Origin: an uncultured Eubacteriales bacterium
GTDB taxonomy: Bacteria; Bacillota; Clostridia; Oscillospirales; Butyricicoccaceae
Assembly (NCBI GenBank): GCA_905199135.1
Contig: CAJKFC010000013.1
Coordinates: 1 to 27,292 of the forward strand
Length of the DNA: 27,292 nucleotides
Direction of reading: 5' to 3'
Position 1 is the stretch's first letter. The number at the start of each line of letters is the position of its first letter. Shown piece after piece: positions 1 to 7,572 of the stretch. The position numbers and the translations under genes were made by a program. The notes under the pieces are model-generated. The model had not been told where the DNA came from and did not search any database. It was given only the letters and a program-made list of their open reading frames with translations.

Positions 1-1481
1 AATCCCGCCGCAAGGGCTATTACAGCCACTATGCCTATTTTATCTCCCAGATAAGCCGTTATGGGATTTACCGTAAAGTATGCGAAGGCTCCCATTGCCG
101 CCGATGCAAAGAAAGGCTTGAAGAATATGCCTAAAATTGACAGCTTTTCCACATTGGCCTTTATCACCATTAGATTCAAAATCGCTATCGTACCGTAACA
201 GCACACAGTTCCTATGGGTGCTCCCTTTATATTTAGGGCGGGCATTGCCACAAGGAAAAAGTTGGCTATAATCTTTATCACGCCGCCGATGAACATGGTG
301 ACCACAGGGACTTTTATTCGGTTTATCGACTGCAAAATCGAGTTTGTCAGCGACACCAGCGCCACAAAAATAACGGCAAAACCGAGAAATCTCAAAAGCG
401 GTACGGCATACACCACATCTTCCGGCTTTTTATAGTAGAGCAGATTGAGAATATTTTCCGAAAGAACGAAGAAGCCTATTCCCGCAGGCATAGCTATCAT
501 GGAAGTTATTCTGAGGGCCGACTCTATGGTGCTTCTCGCCTTTTGCAGATTGTTTCGAGCCATACAGGCTGCGATTACCGGAATTACACTGACCGATATC
601 GCGACAATTATCGTCTGGGGCAGATTGTATATCGACACCGACATGGTGTAAGCTCCGTAAAGTTTGTTGGCCATGGCTTCGCTGAAGCCGCCCGGCCACT
701 GAAGCCTGTTCATTACCATGAACATATCTATGAGATTGGTAAGGCTCAAAACAGCCGCCCCAACCGTCACGGGGACTGCTGTGCCCACTATATCTCTGAA
801 AGTCTCGCCAAAAGAACCCTGGGACTTTATTTTCCTTATGTTTTGTGTGTAAACTTTGCACCTTATCAGGAGAAATACCGCAGCTATAACGGTTCCTGCC
901 GTAACTCCCAGCATGGCTCCCGCCGCCGCAAACTCAGTGCTCATTCCCCTGTCTATCGCCACTTTGGCAAAAAGCAGACCGAAAACCAGTTTTCCGAGGG
1001 CTTCGAGTATCTGAGAAACTGCCGTGGGCATCATGTTGGAAAGCCCTTGGAAATATCCCCTTATTATAGATATAACCGACACAAAAAAGAGGGACGGCGC
1101 CACAGCCAATATGGAATAATAGGCCATGGAATTGCCCACGAGTTCGGTAAGCTGACGGGCAAATACAAATGTTATAAGGCTTGCCGCTATTCCGATAAGT
1201 GAAAATGTAGAAAGAGCGGTGCGCAGTATTTTTTTGCTTCTGCCGCTGTTGCCGGCAGCTTCGGGCCCCGCCACCATTTTAGATAGGGCGGCAGGCAGCC
1301 CCGCCGTGGAAATTACAAAAAGTGTCGAATAGACCGTATAGGCCACCGAGAACATTCCTATTCCGTCGGCGCCGATAAGATTTGTGAGAGGGATTTTGAA
1401 TATGGCGCCAACCACCTTGGTTATGATGGCCGATGCCATGAGTATTATCGCTCCCATCGCAAAGCTGTTATTTTTCTTCAA
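1..1481 (-). CDS. SpoVB/MurJ-family polysaccharide (lipid-linked) flippase, partial at the left edge
   Basis: The reverse strand is open from a TTG at 1481 to the window edge, giving 493 codons with the C-terminus missing. The product is almost entirely hydrophobic, with many membrane helices. It reads like the Firmicutes SpoVB/YtgP branch of the MOP exporters: an N-terminal stretch with GADGIGMFSVAYTVY, then STAGLPAALSKMV near residue 60, then GYFQGLSNMMPTAVSQILE near residue 145. Family members are about 520-540 residues and flip lipid-linked precursors, either lipid II-type or spore-cortex-related, across the membrane. A GAAAGGAAA ribosome site lies 6-8 bases before the TTG, which supports that start over internal ATGs. 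It follows the PNP gene by 29 bases on the same strand and is probably cotranscribed. The exact substrate and the choice between SpoVB, MurJ and a paralogue cannot be settled from sequence alone. Confidence 0.9.
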   Translation of the reverse strand, partial: MKKNNSFAMGAIILMASAIITKVVGAIFKIPLTNLIGADGIGMFSVAYTVYSTLFVISTAGLPAALSKMVAGPEAAGNSGRSKKILRTALSTFSLIGIAASLITFVFARQLTELVGNSMAYYSILAVAPSLFFVSVISIIRGYFQGLSNMMPTAVSQILEALGKLVFGLLFAKVAIDRGMSTEFAAAGAMLGVTAGTVIAAVFLLIRCKVYTQNIRKIKSQGSFGETFRDIVGTAVPVTVGAAVLSLTNLIDMFMVMNRLQWPGGFSEAMANKLYGAYTMSVSIYNLPQTIIVAISVSVIPVIAACMARNNLQKARSTIESALRITSMIAMPAGIGFFVLSENILNLLYYKKPEDVVYAVPLLRFLGFAVIFVALVSLTNSILQSINRIKVPVVTMFIGGVIKIIANFFLVAMPALNIKGAPIGTVCCYGTIAILNLMVIKANVEKLSILGIFFKPFFASAAMGAFAYFTVNPITAYLGDKIGIVAVIALAAG

Positions 1482-1510
1482 ATCTATTTCCTTTCGCTAA
1501 AAAATAAGTA

Positions 1511-2335
1511 TCAGCGGAGCCTGGGAATCAAAGCTTTTATCAGGGCTGTAAAGCTGTCCTTGGCTTTTTCGGCCTCGGCTATAACCTCGTCGCCGTCGAG
1601 CTTCTTATCCTCTATGCCTGCCGCCATATTGGTCACAAGGGACAGTCCGAGAGTTTTTATGCCGCAGTGACGGGCGGCTGTCACCTCGGGTACGGTGGAC
1701 ATTCCGCAAACATCGGCTCCGAGAATGCCCATGGCCCTTATTTCGGCGGGAGTCTCATACTGAGGGCCTGCACTATAAAAATATACTCCCCTTCTGAGCT
1801 TTATACCTAATTTTTCAGCCTCTTCTTCGGCGGCGGATATGTACTCACGGCTGTAACACTCACCCATATCGAAAAATCTCGGACCGAACTCGTCGAGGTT
1901 TTTTCCCGTGTTAGGACTCTTGCCCGTAAGGTTTATGTGATCCCGAAGTGCTACTATGTCGCCCACATTAAAGCTCTTGTTTATCGCTCCGCAGGCGTTT
2001 GTCACTATCATCTTGTCGGCTCCCAAAACCTTCGCCGTCCTTACGGGATAGGCTATCTCCTCAAAGGAAAAGCCCTCATAGGCGTGAAATCTCCCCTGCA
2101 TTGCCATGACATTTTTCCCCTTCAGCTCACCCAAAACAAGTCTGCCCATGTGTCCGGGCGCGCTCGAAGATTTAAACCCCGGAATCATTTCATAGGGTAT
2201 TGACGCGCGTTTTTCCATACAGTCGGCAAGGCCATTGAGACCCGACCCGAGAATTATCAGTATTTCAGGGCAGAAACCTTTTGAAAAATCGTCTATAAAC
2301 CCCGCCGTTTTCAGATAGTCGTCATATGTATACAT
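1511..2335 (-). CDS. punA: Purine nucleoside phosphorylase, trimeric PNP type
   Basis: The 274-residue length matches trimeric (mammalian-type) PNPs, which phosphorolyse inosine and guanosine to the free base plus ribose-1-phosphate in cytosolic purine salvage. Visible active-site landmarks are the phosphate-binding GSGL (30-33), SAPGHMG with His62, GRFHAYEG (81-88), the purine-binding YETPAEIR with Glu194, GMSTVPEV (211-218) and the base-contacting Asn236 in VTNMA. The Glu and Asn together fit specificity for 6-oxopurines. The ATG start has an AGGCAGG ribosome site. The gene sits directly behind the terminator of the zinc-ribbon gene and 29 bases before the flippase gene. I see no good promoter in the short gap, so expression may depend on readthrough or on a weak promoter. 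In Bacillus the equivalent is pupG. Confidence 0.95.
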   Translation of the reverse strand: MYTYDDYLKTAGFIDDFSKGFCPEILIILGSGLNGLADCMEKRASIPYEMIPGFKSSSAPGHMGRLVLGELKGKNVMAMQGRFHAYEGFSFEEIAYPVRTAKVLGADKMIVTNACGAINKSFNVGDIVALRDHINLTGKSPNTGKNLDEFGPRFFDMGECYSREYISAAEEEAEKLGIKLRRGVYFYSAGPQYETPAEIRAMGILGADVCGMSTVPEVTAARHCGIKTLGLSLVTNMAAGIEDKKLDGDEVIAEAEKAKDSFTALIKALIPRLR

Positions 2336-2360
2336 ATTTAATACCTGCCTTTAACCGTCA

Positions 2361-2386
2361 AAAAGGCAAGAATAATCTTGCCTTTT
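2361..2386 (-). terminator. Rho-independent terminator after the zinc-ribbon gene
   Basis: A perfect 10-base stem (AAAAGGCAAG with CTTGCCTTTT) and a 6-base loop lie between the zinc-ribbon stop codon and the PNP start. Read on the minus strand the stem ends in a short T run. It separates the zinc-ribbon transcript from punA. Confidence 0.8.
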
Positions 2387-2389
2387 GTT

Positions 2390-2791
2390 TTATTGCTGTT
2401 TGAGTTCAAATCCGCAGGCCGAGCAGAAAATATCGGTCTTATTGCAGTCCTTTCCGCAGTTGGGACACTTGACGCAGGGCTTTTTCCCCGCAAGCTCGTT
2501 TTTAATAGCCTGAATATCGGCGTATTTCTGATCTATGAGCTCCAGCTTCATATCTATCTCGTCGGTGTCGACCTCGACTCCCGTGTGGGTGAGATAAACG
2601 CTTCTTCCTATCTCCTTGAGTAGAAGATCTATCTCGCCGTTGAGATCATAAATCTTTACATTGAGCTTTGTATTCTCCATGAGTTCGCTGGCCTTCTTGC
2701 CTGCCGCATCGGCAACTTTTCCTGCTGCCTCGGCCGCCTGGGAAGCTGTGACCTTAACCTTGTCCAAAAAATCTTTTATGTTTTTGTCCAT
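2390..2791 (-). CDS. Small zinc-ribbon protein with an Ala/Lys-rich helical N-terminus
   Basis: This is a 133-residue soluble protein of unknown role. Residues 1-40 form an alanine- and lysine-rich amphipathic helix, with an AAEAAGKVADAAGKKA pattern. Residues 45-100 look helical and acidic and may form a coiled coil. The C-terminus holds a zinc ribbon with CPNC (109-112) and CSAC (123-126), plus extra cysteines at 106 and 116. Similar small zinc-ribbon proteins are common in Clostridia and mostly uncharacterised. The ATG at 2791 has AGGAG eight bases upstream. The gene has its own promoter overlapping the end of hemZ and its own terminator, so it looks monocistronic. I do not assign a function. 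Confidence 0.85.
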   Translation of the reverse strand: MDKNIKDFLDKVKVTASQAAEAAGKVADAAGKKASELMENTKLNVKIYDLNGEIDLLLKEIGRSVYLTHTGVEVDTDEIDMKLELIDQKYADIQAIKNELAGKKPCVKCPNCGKDCNKTDIFCSACGFELKQQ

Positions 2792-2820
2792 AGCTGCATC
2801 TCCTTTTCAGTTTTTGTTAT

Positions 2821-2849
2821 ATTATACCGCATAAATATTTACAGTACAA
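2821..2849 (-). promoter_or_regulatory. Sigma-A-type promoter for the zinc-ribbon gene
   Basis: On the minus strand there is a consensus TATAAT (2821-2826) with TTGTAC (2844-2849) 17 bases upstream. The -35 element overlaps the hemZ stop region, so this promoter is embedded in the end of the upstream operon. Confidence 0.6.
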
Positions 2850-4281
2850 GTTCTCTCTTCTTTTTTATTATGGATTCGATGGTCTCGATATATTCTTTCG
2901 GATACTTGGGATTTGCTATTCTTTCAAGCTTGCGTCCGTGGCTGTCGGTTATCTTGCTGACACCGCCCGCTCCTATGGCGATGACTGTGCAAAGTTCCTC
3001 CATCATGGCAACATTGTAAAAGCTTATGTCCCCATTTTTGGCAAAACCCGTATTTTCAAGGCCGCCCGCTATGTATTTCTGCCTGTAAATATAGTAAGGC
3101 TTATAGCCTTTACTGTATATGTATTTATGGGCATTATTAAGGACATTTACATCAAGGCCGTAGTGGTTGTCGTAAATTACGGCCGCACCTTTTTTTCTCG
3201 CTAAAGAGTGAACCGTTATGTTGTCGGGATCGAGGACGCACACCGCCTTTACGCTCTTCATGAGACCCTCTTTGGTGTCTCCCGGAAGTCCCACGATCAA
3301 GTCCATATTGATTGAAAAATCTCCCACTTCACGGGCGAGCCTGTATTTTTCCTCTATGTCTGCCGCCGTGTGGTTTCTTCCCACACCTCTCAGAACACTG
3401 TCTATCATGGACTGGGGATTTATGCTTATTCGGCTCACCGAAATGTCTCTCATGAGCTCAAGCTTTTTGCGGTTTATTGTCTCGGGGCGTCCAGCCTCCA
3501 CCGAATATTCACGGAGCTTTTCGTGGTACAGTCTTTCGTCCACCTTTTTCAGAAGACGCTCAAACTGCTCGTCATTTAAAACGGTGGGGGTACCTCCGCC
3601 TATGTATATGCTGCCTATCGTCAATCCGTTTTTCTCCACCATATCGGCCACGGCATCGATTTCTCTCAGCACACACTGGACATAGGGCTCCAAAAGATGT
3701 CCCATTTTCTGCACCGAATTGCTGACAAAGGAGCAGTAGGAACACTTTGCAGGGCAAAAGGCTATTCCGATATATATCTGTATCTCCTTCTCTCCCAAAA
3801 GGCTCTCGCATTCGTTGGCCACCTTGGCACACTCTATGCACAGCTTTCTTCTCTCTTTTGAGACGAAAAAGTGATTTTTTATATACTTGTCTGCCTCTTC
3901 TTCGCTCATGCCGTTCTGAAGCTCAAATCTTATAATTTTCGAGGGCTTTACGCCTGTCTGAGAGCCCCATGCAGGCTTGGTCGGCAAAATCTGACACACC
4001 GTTTTATATACGGCGGTTTTTATCGATCGGCTCTCCTCCCACCTGACATCTTCTTCGCCTATGGATTTGGCGGTAGTTCTCTTTTTAGCCGTATATACCT
4101 TTCCGCCCCTTTTCAGAATGCATTCGGTGGTTATAAATCGGCCGTTGTGTTTTACTGTCACAGACATTATGTCGTCGGAGGCGTCCTCATACACTCTGAT
4201 GTGCTGTTCCTCGGGCATGAGAGATATGAGGGTGTCCTGCACCGCCGTGTTTCTGTCGTGGCCTATTAGTAAATATTTCAT
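2839..4281 (-). CDS. hemZ: HemZ-type coproporphyrinogen III oxidase-like radical SAM protein
   Basis: The 480-residue product belongs to the radical SAM HemN/HemZ family. The 4Fe-4S-binding CxxxCxxC is present as Cys176, Cys180 and Cys183, followed by the SAM-binding GGGTPT near residue 225. The roughly 165 residues before the cluster, including WGSQTGVKP (105-113), are typical of the HemZ branch and absent from HemN, W and related forms. The family is annotated as oxygen-independent coproporphyrinogen dehydrogenase in heme synthesis. In anaerobes without a heme pathway the role is uncertain. The start codon overlaps the stop of the MBL-fold gene by four bases, indicating translational coupling at the end of the recJ-rel operon. 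In many Firmicutes hisS and aspS follow; here they do not. Confidence 0.92.
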   Translation of the reverse strand: MKYLLIGHDRNTAVQDTLISLMPEEQHIRVYEDASDDIMSVTVKHNGRFITTECILKRGGKVYTAKKRTTAKSIGEEDVRWEESRSIKTAVYKTVCQILPTKPAWGSQTGVKPSKIIRFELQNGMSEEEADKYIKNHFFVSKERRKLCIECAKVANECESLLGEKEIQIYIGIAFCPAKCSYCSFVSNSVQKMGHLLEPYVQCVLREIDAVADMVEKNGLTIGSIYIGGGTPTVLNDEQFERLLKKVDERLYHEKLREYSVEAGRPETINRKKLELMRDISVSRISINPQSMIDSVLRGVGRNHTAADIEEKYRLAREVGDFSINMDLIVGLPGDTKEGLMKSVKAVCVLDPDNITVHSLARKKGAAVIYDNHYGLDVNVLNNAHKYIYSKGYKPYYIYRQKYIAGGLENTGFAKNGDISFYNVAMMEELCTVIAIGAGGVSKITDSHGRKLERIANPKYPKEYIETIESIIKKKRELVL

Positions 4282-4913
4282 TTTTCCATCGCTTCTCTCA
4301 TATATTCGTTGGCCTGACGCTCATAGTCAAGGGTTGTGGCGCTCTCGTGACCGGGAAGCACGCGGTAATTTCCGGGCAGCTCGGCCAGTCTTTTAAGGCT
4401 TTGATACATCTTGTTTATGTCGCCGCCCGTAAGGTCACATCTGCCGCAGGTTCCCTTGAAAAGGGTATCACCCGAAAACATCACATCTTCGCACAGCAGG
4501 CATATGGATCCGTTTGTGTGGCCGGGGGTATTTATTACATCGAGAGTGAGAGATCCCAGCTCTATCTTGTCCCCGTCTTTGAGAAGTCTGTCCGGTGTTA
4601 CCTCGATATATGATGCTGTGGTGTATTTGCCGAATGTAGTGACAAAATCCTTCTTGAGATACTCGCTGTCAAGCTCATGTATGAGTATCTCCGCTCCCGT
4701 GGCCTGCTGAATCGCGTGGGCAGCAAGAATATGGTCGTAGTGTCCATGCGTAAAGATAATATACTTTACATCTGCTCTCATTTCATCTATTTCGGCGAGT
4801 ATTTTCTCTGCTTTTCCGCCCGGATCTATCACCGCCGCGATGTCGGTTTTATCGTCCTTTAAAATATAGCAGTTTGTCAAAAGCATTCCGACGGGAATAG
4901 ATCTAATCTGCAT
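4278..4913 (-). CDS. MBL-fold (glyoxalase II-like) metallo-hydrolase
   Basis: The 211-residue product is a complete small metallo-beta-lactamase-fold hydrolase. The metal-binding motif HGHYDH lies at 56-61. Further ligands are His132 in NTPGHTNGS, Asp149 in FSGDTLF and His189 in LPGHES. This layout matches the hydroxyacylglutathione-hydrolase-like proteins encoded between dtd and hemZ in many Firmicutes; their physiological substrate is not firmly known. The gene overlaps dtd by 11 bases on the 5' side and hemZ by 4 on the 3' side, so it belongs to the tightly packed recJ-rel-dtd-hemZ operon. It should be cytosolic, as there is no signal peptide. Confidence 0.92.
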   Translation of the reverse strand: MQIRSIPVGMLLTNCYILKDDKTDIAAVIDPGGKAEKILAEIDEMRADVKYIIFTHGHYDHILAAHAIQQATGAEILIHELDSEYLKKDFVTTFGKYTTASYIEVTPDRLLKDGDKIELGSLTLDVINTPGHTNGSICLLCEDVMFSGDTLFKGTCGRCDLTGGDINKMYQSLKRLAELPGNYRVLPGHESATTLDYERQANEYMREAMEK

Positions 4914-5370
4914 TTTTCTTACCTCTCATTTCGTCAGTATCGAGAATTATCGTGACAGGGCCGTCGTTTACATGATCTATCTGCATATCTGCTCCGAACT
5001 CGCCCGTCACAACATTTATATCTTTCTTTTTGAGCTCCGATATAAAGGCCTCATAAAGTGGCACAGATATGTCAGGCTTGGCGGCGTTTATAAAGCTCGG
5101 TCTTTTTCCGTGAGAACAGTCGGCGTAAAGGGTGAAATTGGAAATCACCATGAGCTCTCCGCCTATGTCTTTGAGCCCGAGATTCATCTTTCCGTTTTCG
5201 TCCTCAAAAACTCTCAGTCCTGCGCACTTTTCGGCAAGATACGAGGACTCCGACAGTGTATCTCCGTTTTTCACGCCGAGAAGTATCAAAAATCCCTTGC
5301 CTATCGAGCCTCCGCTCTGACCGTTTATTGTCACCGACGCTCTGCTTACCCTTATAACAACCGCTCTCAT
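4903..5370 (-). CDS. dtd: D-aminoacyl-tRNA deacylase
   Basis: The 155-residue DTD enzyme hydrolyses D-aminoacyl-tRNA (and mischarged Gly-tRNA-Ala) as a dimer in translation quality control. The N-terminal MRAVVIRVSRASV is a family signature. The nucleophile region reads SNFTLYAD (77-84), with Asn where most homologues have Gln. The Gly-cisPro motif that excludes L-amino acids is present in NDGPVT (135-140). The start codon overlaps the rel stop by four bases, and the stop overlaps the MBL-fold gene. The rel-dtd adjacency is conserved in Firmicutes. Confidence 0.95.
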   Translation of the reverse strand: MRAVVIRVSRASVTINGQSGGSIGKGFLILLGVKNGDTLSESSYLAEKCAGLRVFEDENGKMNLGLKDIGGELMVISNFTLYADCSHGKRPSFINAAKPDISVPLYEAFISELKKKDINVVTGEFGADMQIDHVNDGPVTIILDTDEMRGKKNAD

Positions 5371-7556
5371 TCTGTTCTTTCTCCTATTTTTCTGTATACA
5401 TCTATTACGCCTTTGGCTTTTCTGACTCGGGACATGGCCAGCTCAAGCTGCTCTGTGCCCGTTACATCTACCGTCAGATAGAAAACGCTGTGTCCGTCTA
5501 TCTCATCACGCACATTCATCTGACTGATGTTGATTTTCATATTGGCGAAAATGTTCAAGACCTCCACATATATGCCTATTCTGGTCTTGACCTCCACCTT
5601 GATATCGGTGCTGTAACGGTGCTTTTCGCTGTTCTGCCACGATACCTTTATCCATTTTCCCGCTTCTTCAGGGTTATCCAGCGAGGCCAAAACATTGGGA
5701 CAGTCCTTCCTGTGGATTGAAACGCCCTGATTTCTCGTGATAAAGCCTATTATTTCGTCTCCGGGAATCGGGCTGCAGCATTTTGCGAACTTTATGAGAC
5801 AGTTGTCTATTCCGTCCACTATTACGCCGTTGCTGGAAACGGTCTTTTTGACATGCTGGGGCTTGCCGATGTTCTCGGCCTCTTTTGCCCTGTTGATGCG
5901 GCCTATCTCGTCCTTTATCTTGTTGATCGCCCTGTTAAGAGGTGTTCCGCCGAAGCCTATCGAGGCATAGAGCTCCTCAAGACTCTGGAAATGGAACTTC
6001 TTGACGATCTGCATGGTGTTGTTCTCGTTATAGAAATCGGAATACAGGAAGTTTATCCTGAGCTCTCTGTCCAGGTCATTCTTGCCCTGGGCCACATTTT
6101 CATCATGACATTCCTTTTTGAACCACTGTCTTATCTTGTTTCTCGCCGTATTGGTCTTTGCGATTTTAAGCCAATCCCTCTTGGGACCGCCAGTCTCTTT
6201 TGATGTGGTTATCTGGACTATATCGCCGTTCTGAAGCTCATAGTCAAGGCTGACAATACGATTGTTGACCTTGGCACCCACCATCTTGTTGCCAACCGCT
6301 GAGTGTATCTCATAGGCGAAATCGATGGGAGTTGAACCCGCGGGCAGGCTGACCACATCGCCCTTGGGAGTAAAGACGAATACATCGTCCACAAAAAGGT
6401 CCTGCTTGATGTTGCTCAAAAAGTCCTGAGCCTCTGTCTCCTGCTGATTTTCGAGGAGCTGCCTTATCCATGCGAAGGTCTCCTCATTCTGATTGCCCTT
6501 GAGACCGTCCTTATATTTCCAGTGGGCGGCGACGCCGTATTCGGCCATCTCGTGCATGGCTTTCGTCCTTATCTGCACTTCGAAGGGTATTCCCTCTCTG
6601 CCTATGACGACGGTGTGCAGCGACTGATAGCCGTTTGGCTTGGGAGTGCTTATATAATCCTTAAATCGTCCCGGAACGGGCTTGTATATGTCGTGGATGT
6701 AGCCCAGAACATGATAGCAGATATCTGTATCATCCACTATGACGCGCATGGCACATATGTCGTAAAGCTCTGAAAAATCCAGATTCTGACCGTACATTTT
6801 ACGATAAATACTGTACACATGCTTTACTCGGCCGCTTATCTCACACTTTATTCCCACGCTGTCAAGCTTTTCCTTGATATTCTTCTGCACCGACACGAGG
6901 AAGTCCGAAAGGGTCTGCTCCTTATCGGCTATATAGGACATGACCTCTGCATATCCGACGGGATCGAGAATCTGAAGAGACAGATCCTCAAGCTCCCATT
7001 TCATATGCTGCATGCCCAGTCTGTTGGCCAGAGGAGCGTATATCTCCATGGATTCCAAAGCCTTCTCAATCTGCTTTTTCTCGGGCATGTGCTTTATGGT
7101 GCGCATATTGTGAAGCCTGTCGCACAGCTTTATTATTATGACCCTTATGTCTCTGGCCATGGCGACAAACATCTTTCTCAGATCTTCCATCTGGGCTTCT
7201 TCTTTGCTGTCGTAAACTATTCGTCCCAGTTTTGTGACGCCGTCGACAAGCCTTGCCACCTCAGGTCCGAATTTTTCCGATACCTGTTCCAAAGTTACAT
7301 CGGTATCCTCCACGCAGTCGTGAAGCAAAGCCGCCTGAATAGAGGCGCAGTCGAGGCCTGTGTCCAAAAGGATCAGGGCGACATTCAGCGGGTGGGTTAT
7401 ATATTCCTCGCCGCTTTTGCGTTTTTGTCCCGCATGGGCCTTTTTCGCATACTCATATGCCTCTGTTATGGCCTGTTTGTCACAGGCCTGTACTTGATTT
7501 ATAAGCTTTTCAAAAAGCTCATCAGGATTCTGCATTACAAAATTATTGTCATCCAT
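5367..7556 (-). CDS. rel: Bifunctional (p)ppGpp synthetase/hydrolase Rel
   Basis: The 729-residue product has the full long-RSH architecture. The N-terminal hydrolase domain has His55, His79-Asp80 and Glu83-Asp84 of the HD site. The synthetase domain has GRVKHVYSIYRKM near 240 and RFKDYISTPKPNGYQSLHT near 300. The RFKD form is the one associated with bifunctional enzymes, in contrast to the EXDD form of RelA. A TGS domain follows (DDVFVFTPKGDVVSLPAG), then a helical region with CCSPIPGDEIIGF and a conserved Cys pair, and a C-terminal ACT domain. Both activities look intact, so this is probably the main alarmone enzyme. The start has GGGAG eight bases upstream and lies only 16 bases after the recJ stop; apt, often found between them, is missing. 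Confidence 0.97.
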   Translation of the reverse strand: MDDNNFVMQNPDELFEKLINQVQACDKQAITEAYEYAKKAHAGQKRKSGEEYITHPLNVALILLDTGLDCASIQAALLHDCVEDTDVTLEQVSEKFGPEVARLVDGVTKLGRIVYDSKEEAQMEDLRKMFVAMARDIRVIIIKLCDRLHNMRTIKHMPEKKQIEKALESMEIYAPLANRLGMQHMKWELEDLSLQILDPVGYAEVMSYIADKEQTLSDFLVSVQKNIKEKLDSVGIKCEISGRVKHVYSIYRKMYGQNLDFSELYDICAMRVIVDDTDICYHVLGYIHDIYKPVPGRFKDYISTPKPNGYQSLHTVVIGREGIPFEVQIRTKAMHEMAEYGVAAHWKYKDGLKGNQNEETFAWIRQLLENQQETEAQDFLSNIKQDLFVDDVFVFTPKGDVVSLPAGSTPIDFAYEIHSAVGNKMVGAKVNNRIVSLDYELQNGDIVQITTSKETGGPKRDWLKIAKTNTARNKIRQWFKKECHDENVAQGKNDLDRELRINFLYSDFYNENNTMQIVKKFHFQSLEELYASIGFGGTPLNRAINKIKDEIGRINRAKEAENIGKPQHVKKTVSSNGVIVDGIDNCLIKFAKCCSPIPGDEIIGFITRNQGVSIHRKDCPNVLASLDNPEEAGKWIKVSWQNSEKHRYSTDIKVEVKTRIGIYVEVLNIFANMKINISQMNVRDEIDGHSVFYLTVDVTGTEQLELAMSRVRKAKGVIDVYRKIGERTE

Positions 7557-7572
7557 ACTGTATCTCCCTTTA

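Noticed and set aside
543..1202. 219-residue open frame on the plus strand
   Set aside because: It lies opposite a continuous flippase gene with clear family motifs. The translation has no recognisable pattern and is a shadow.
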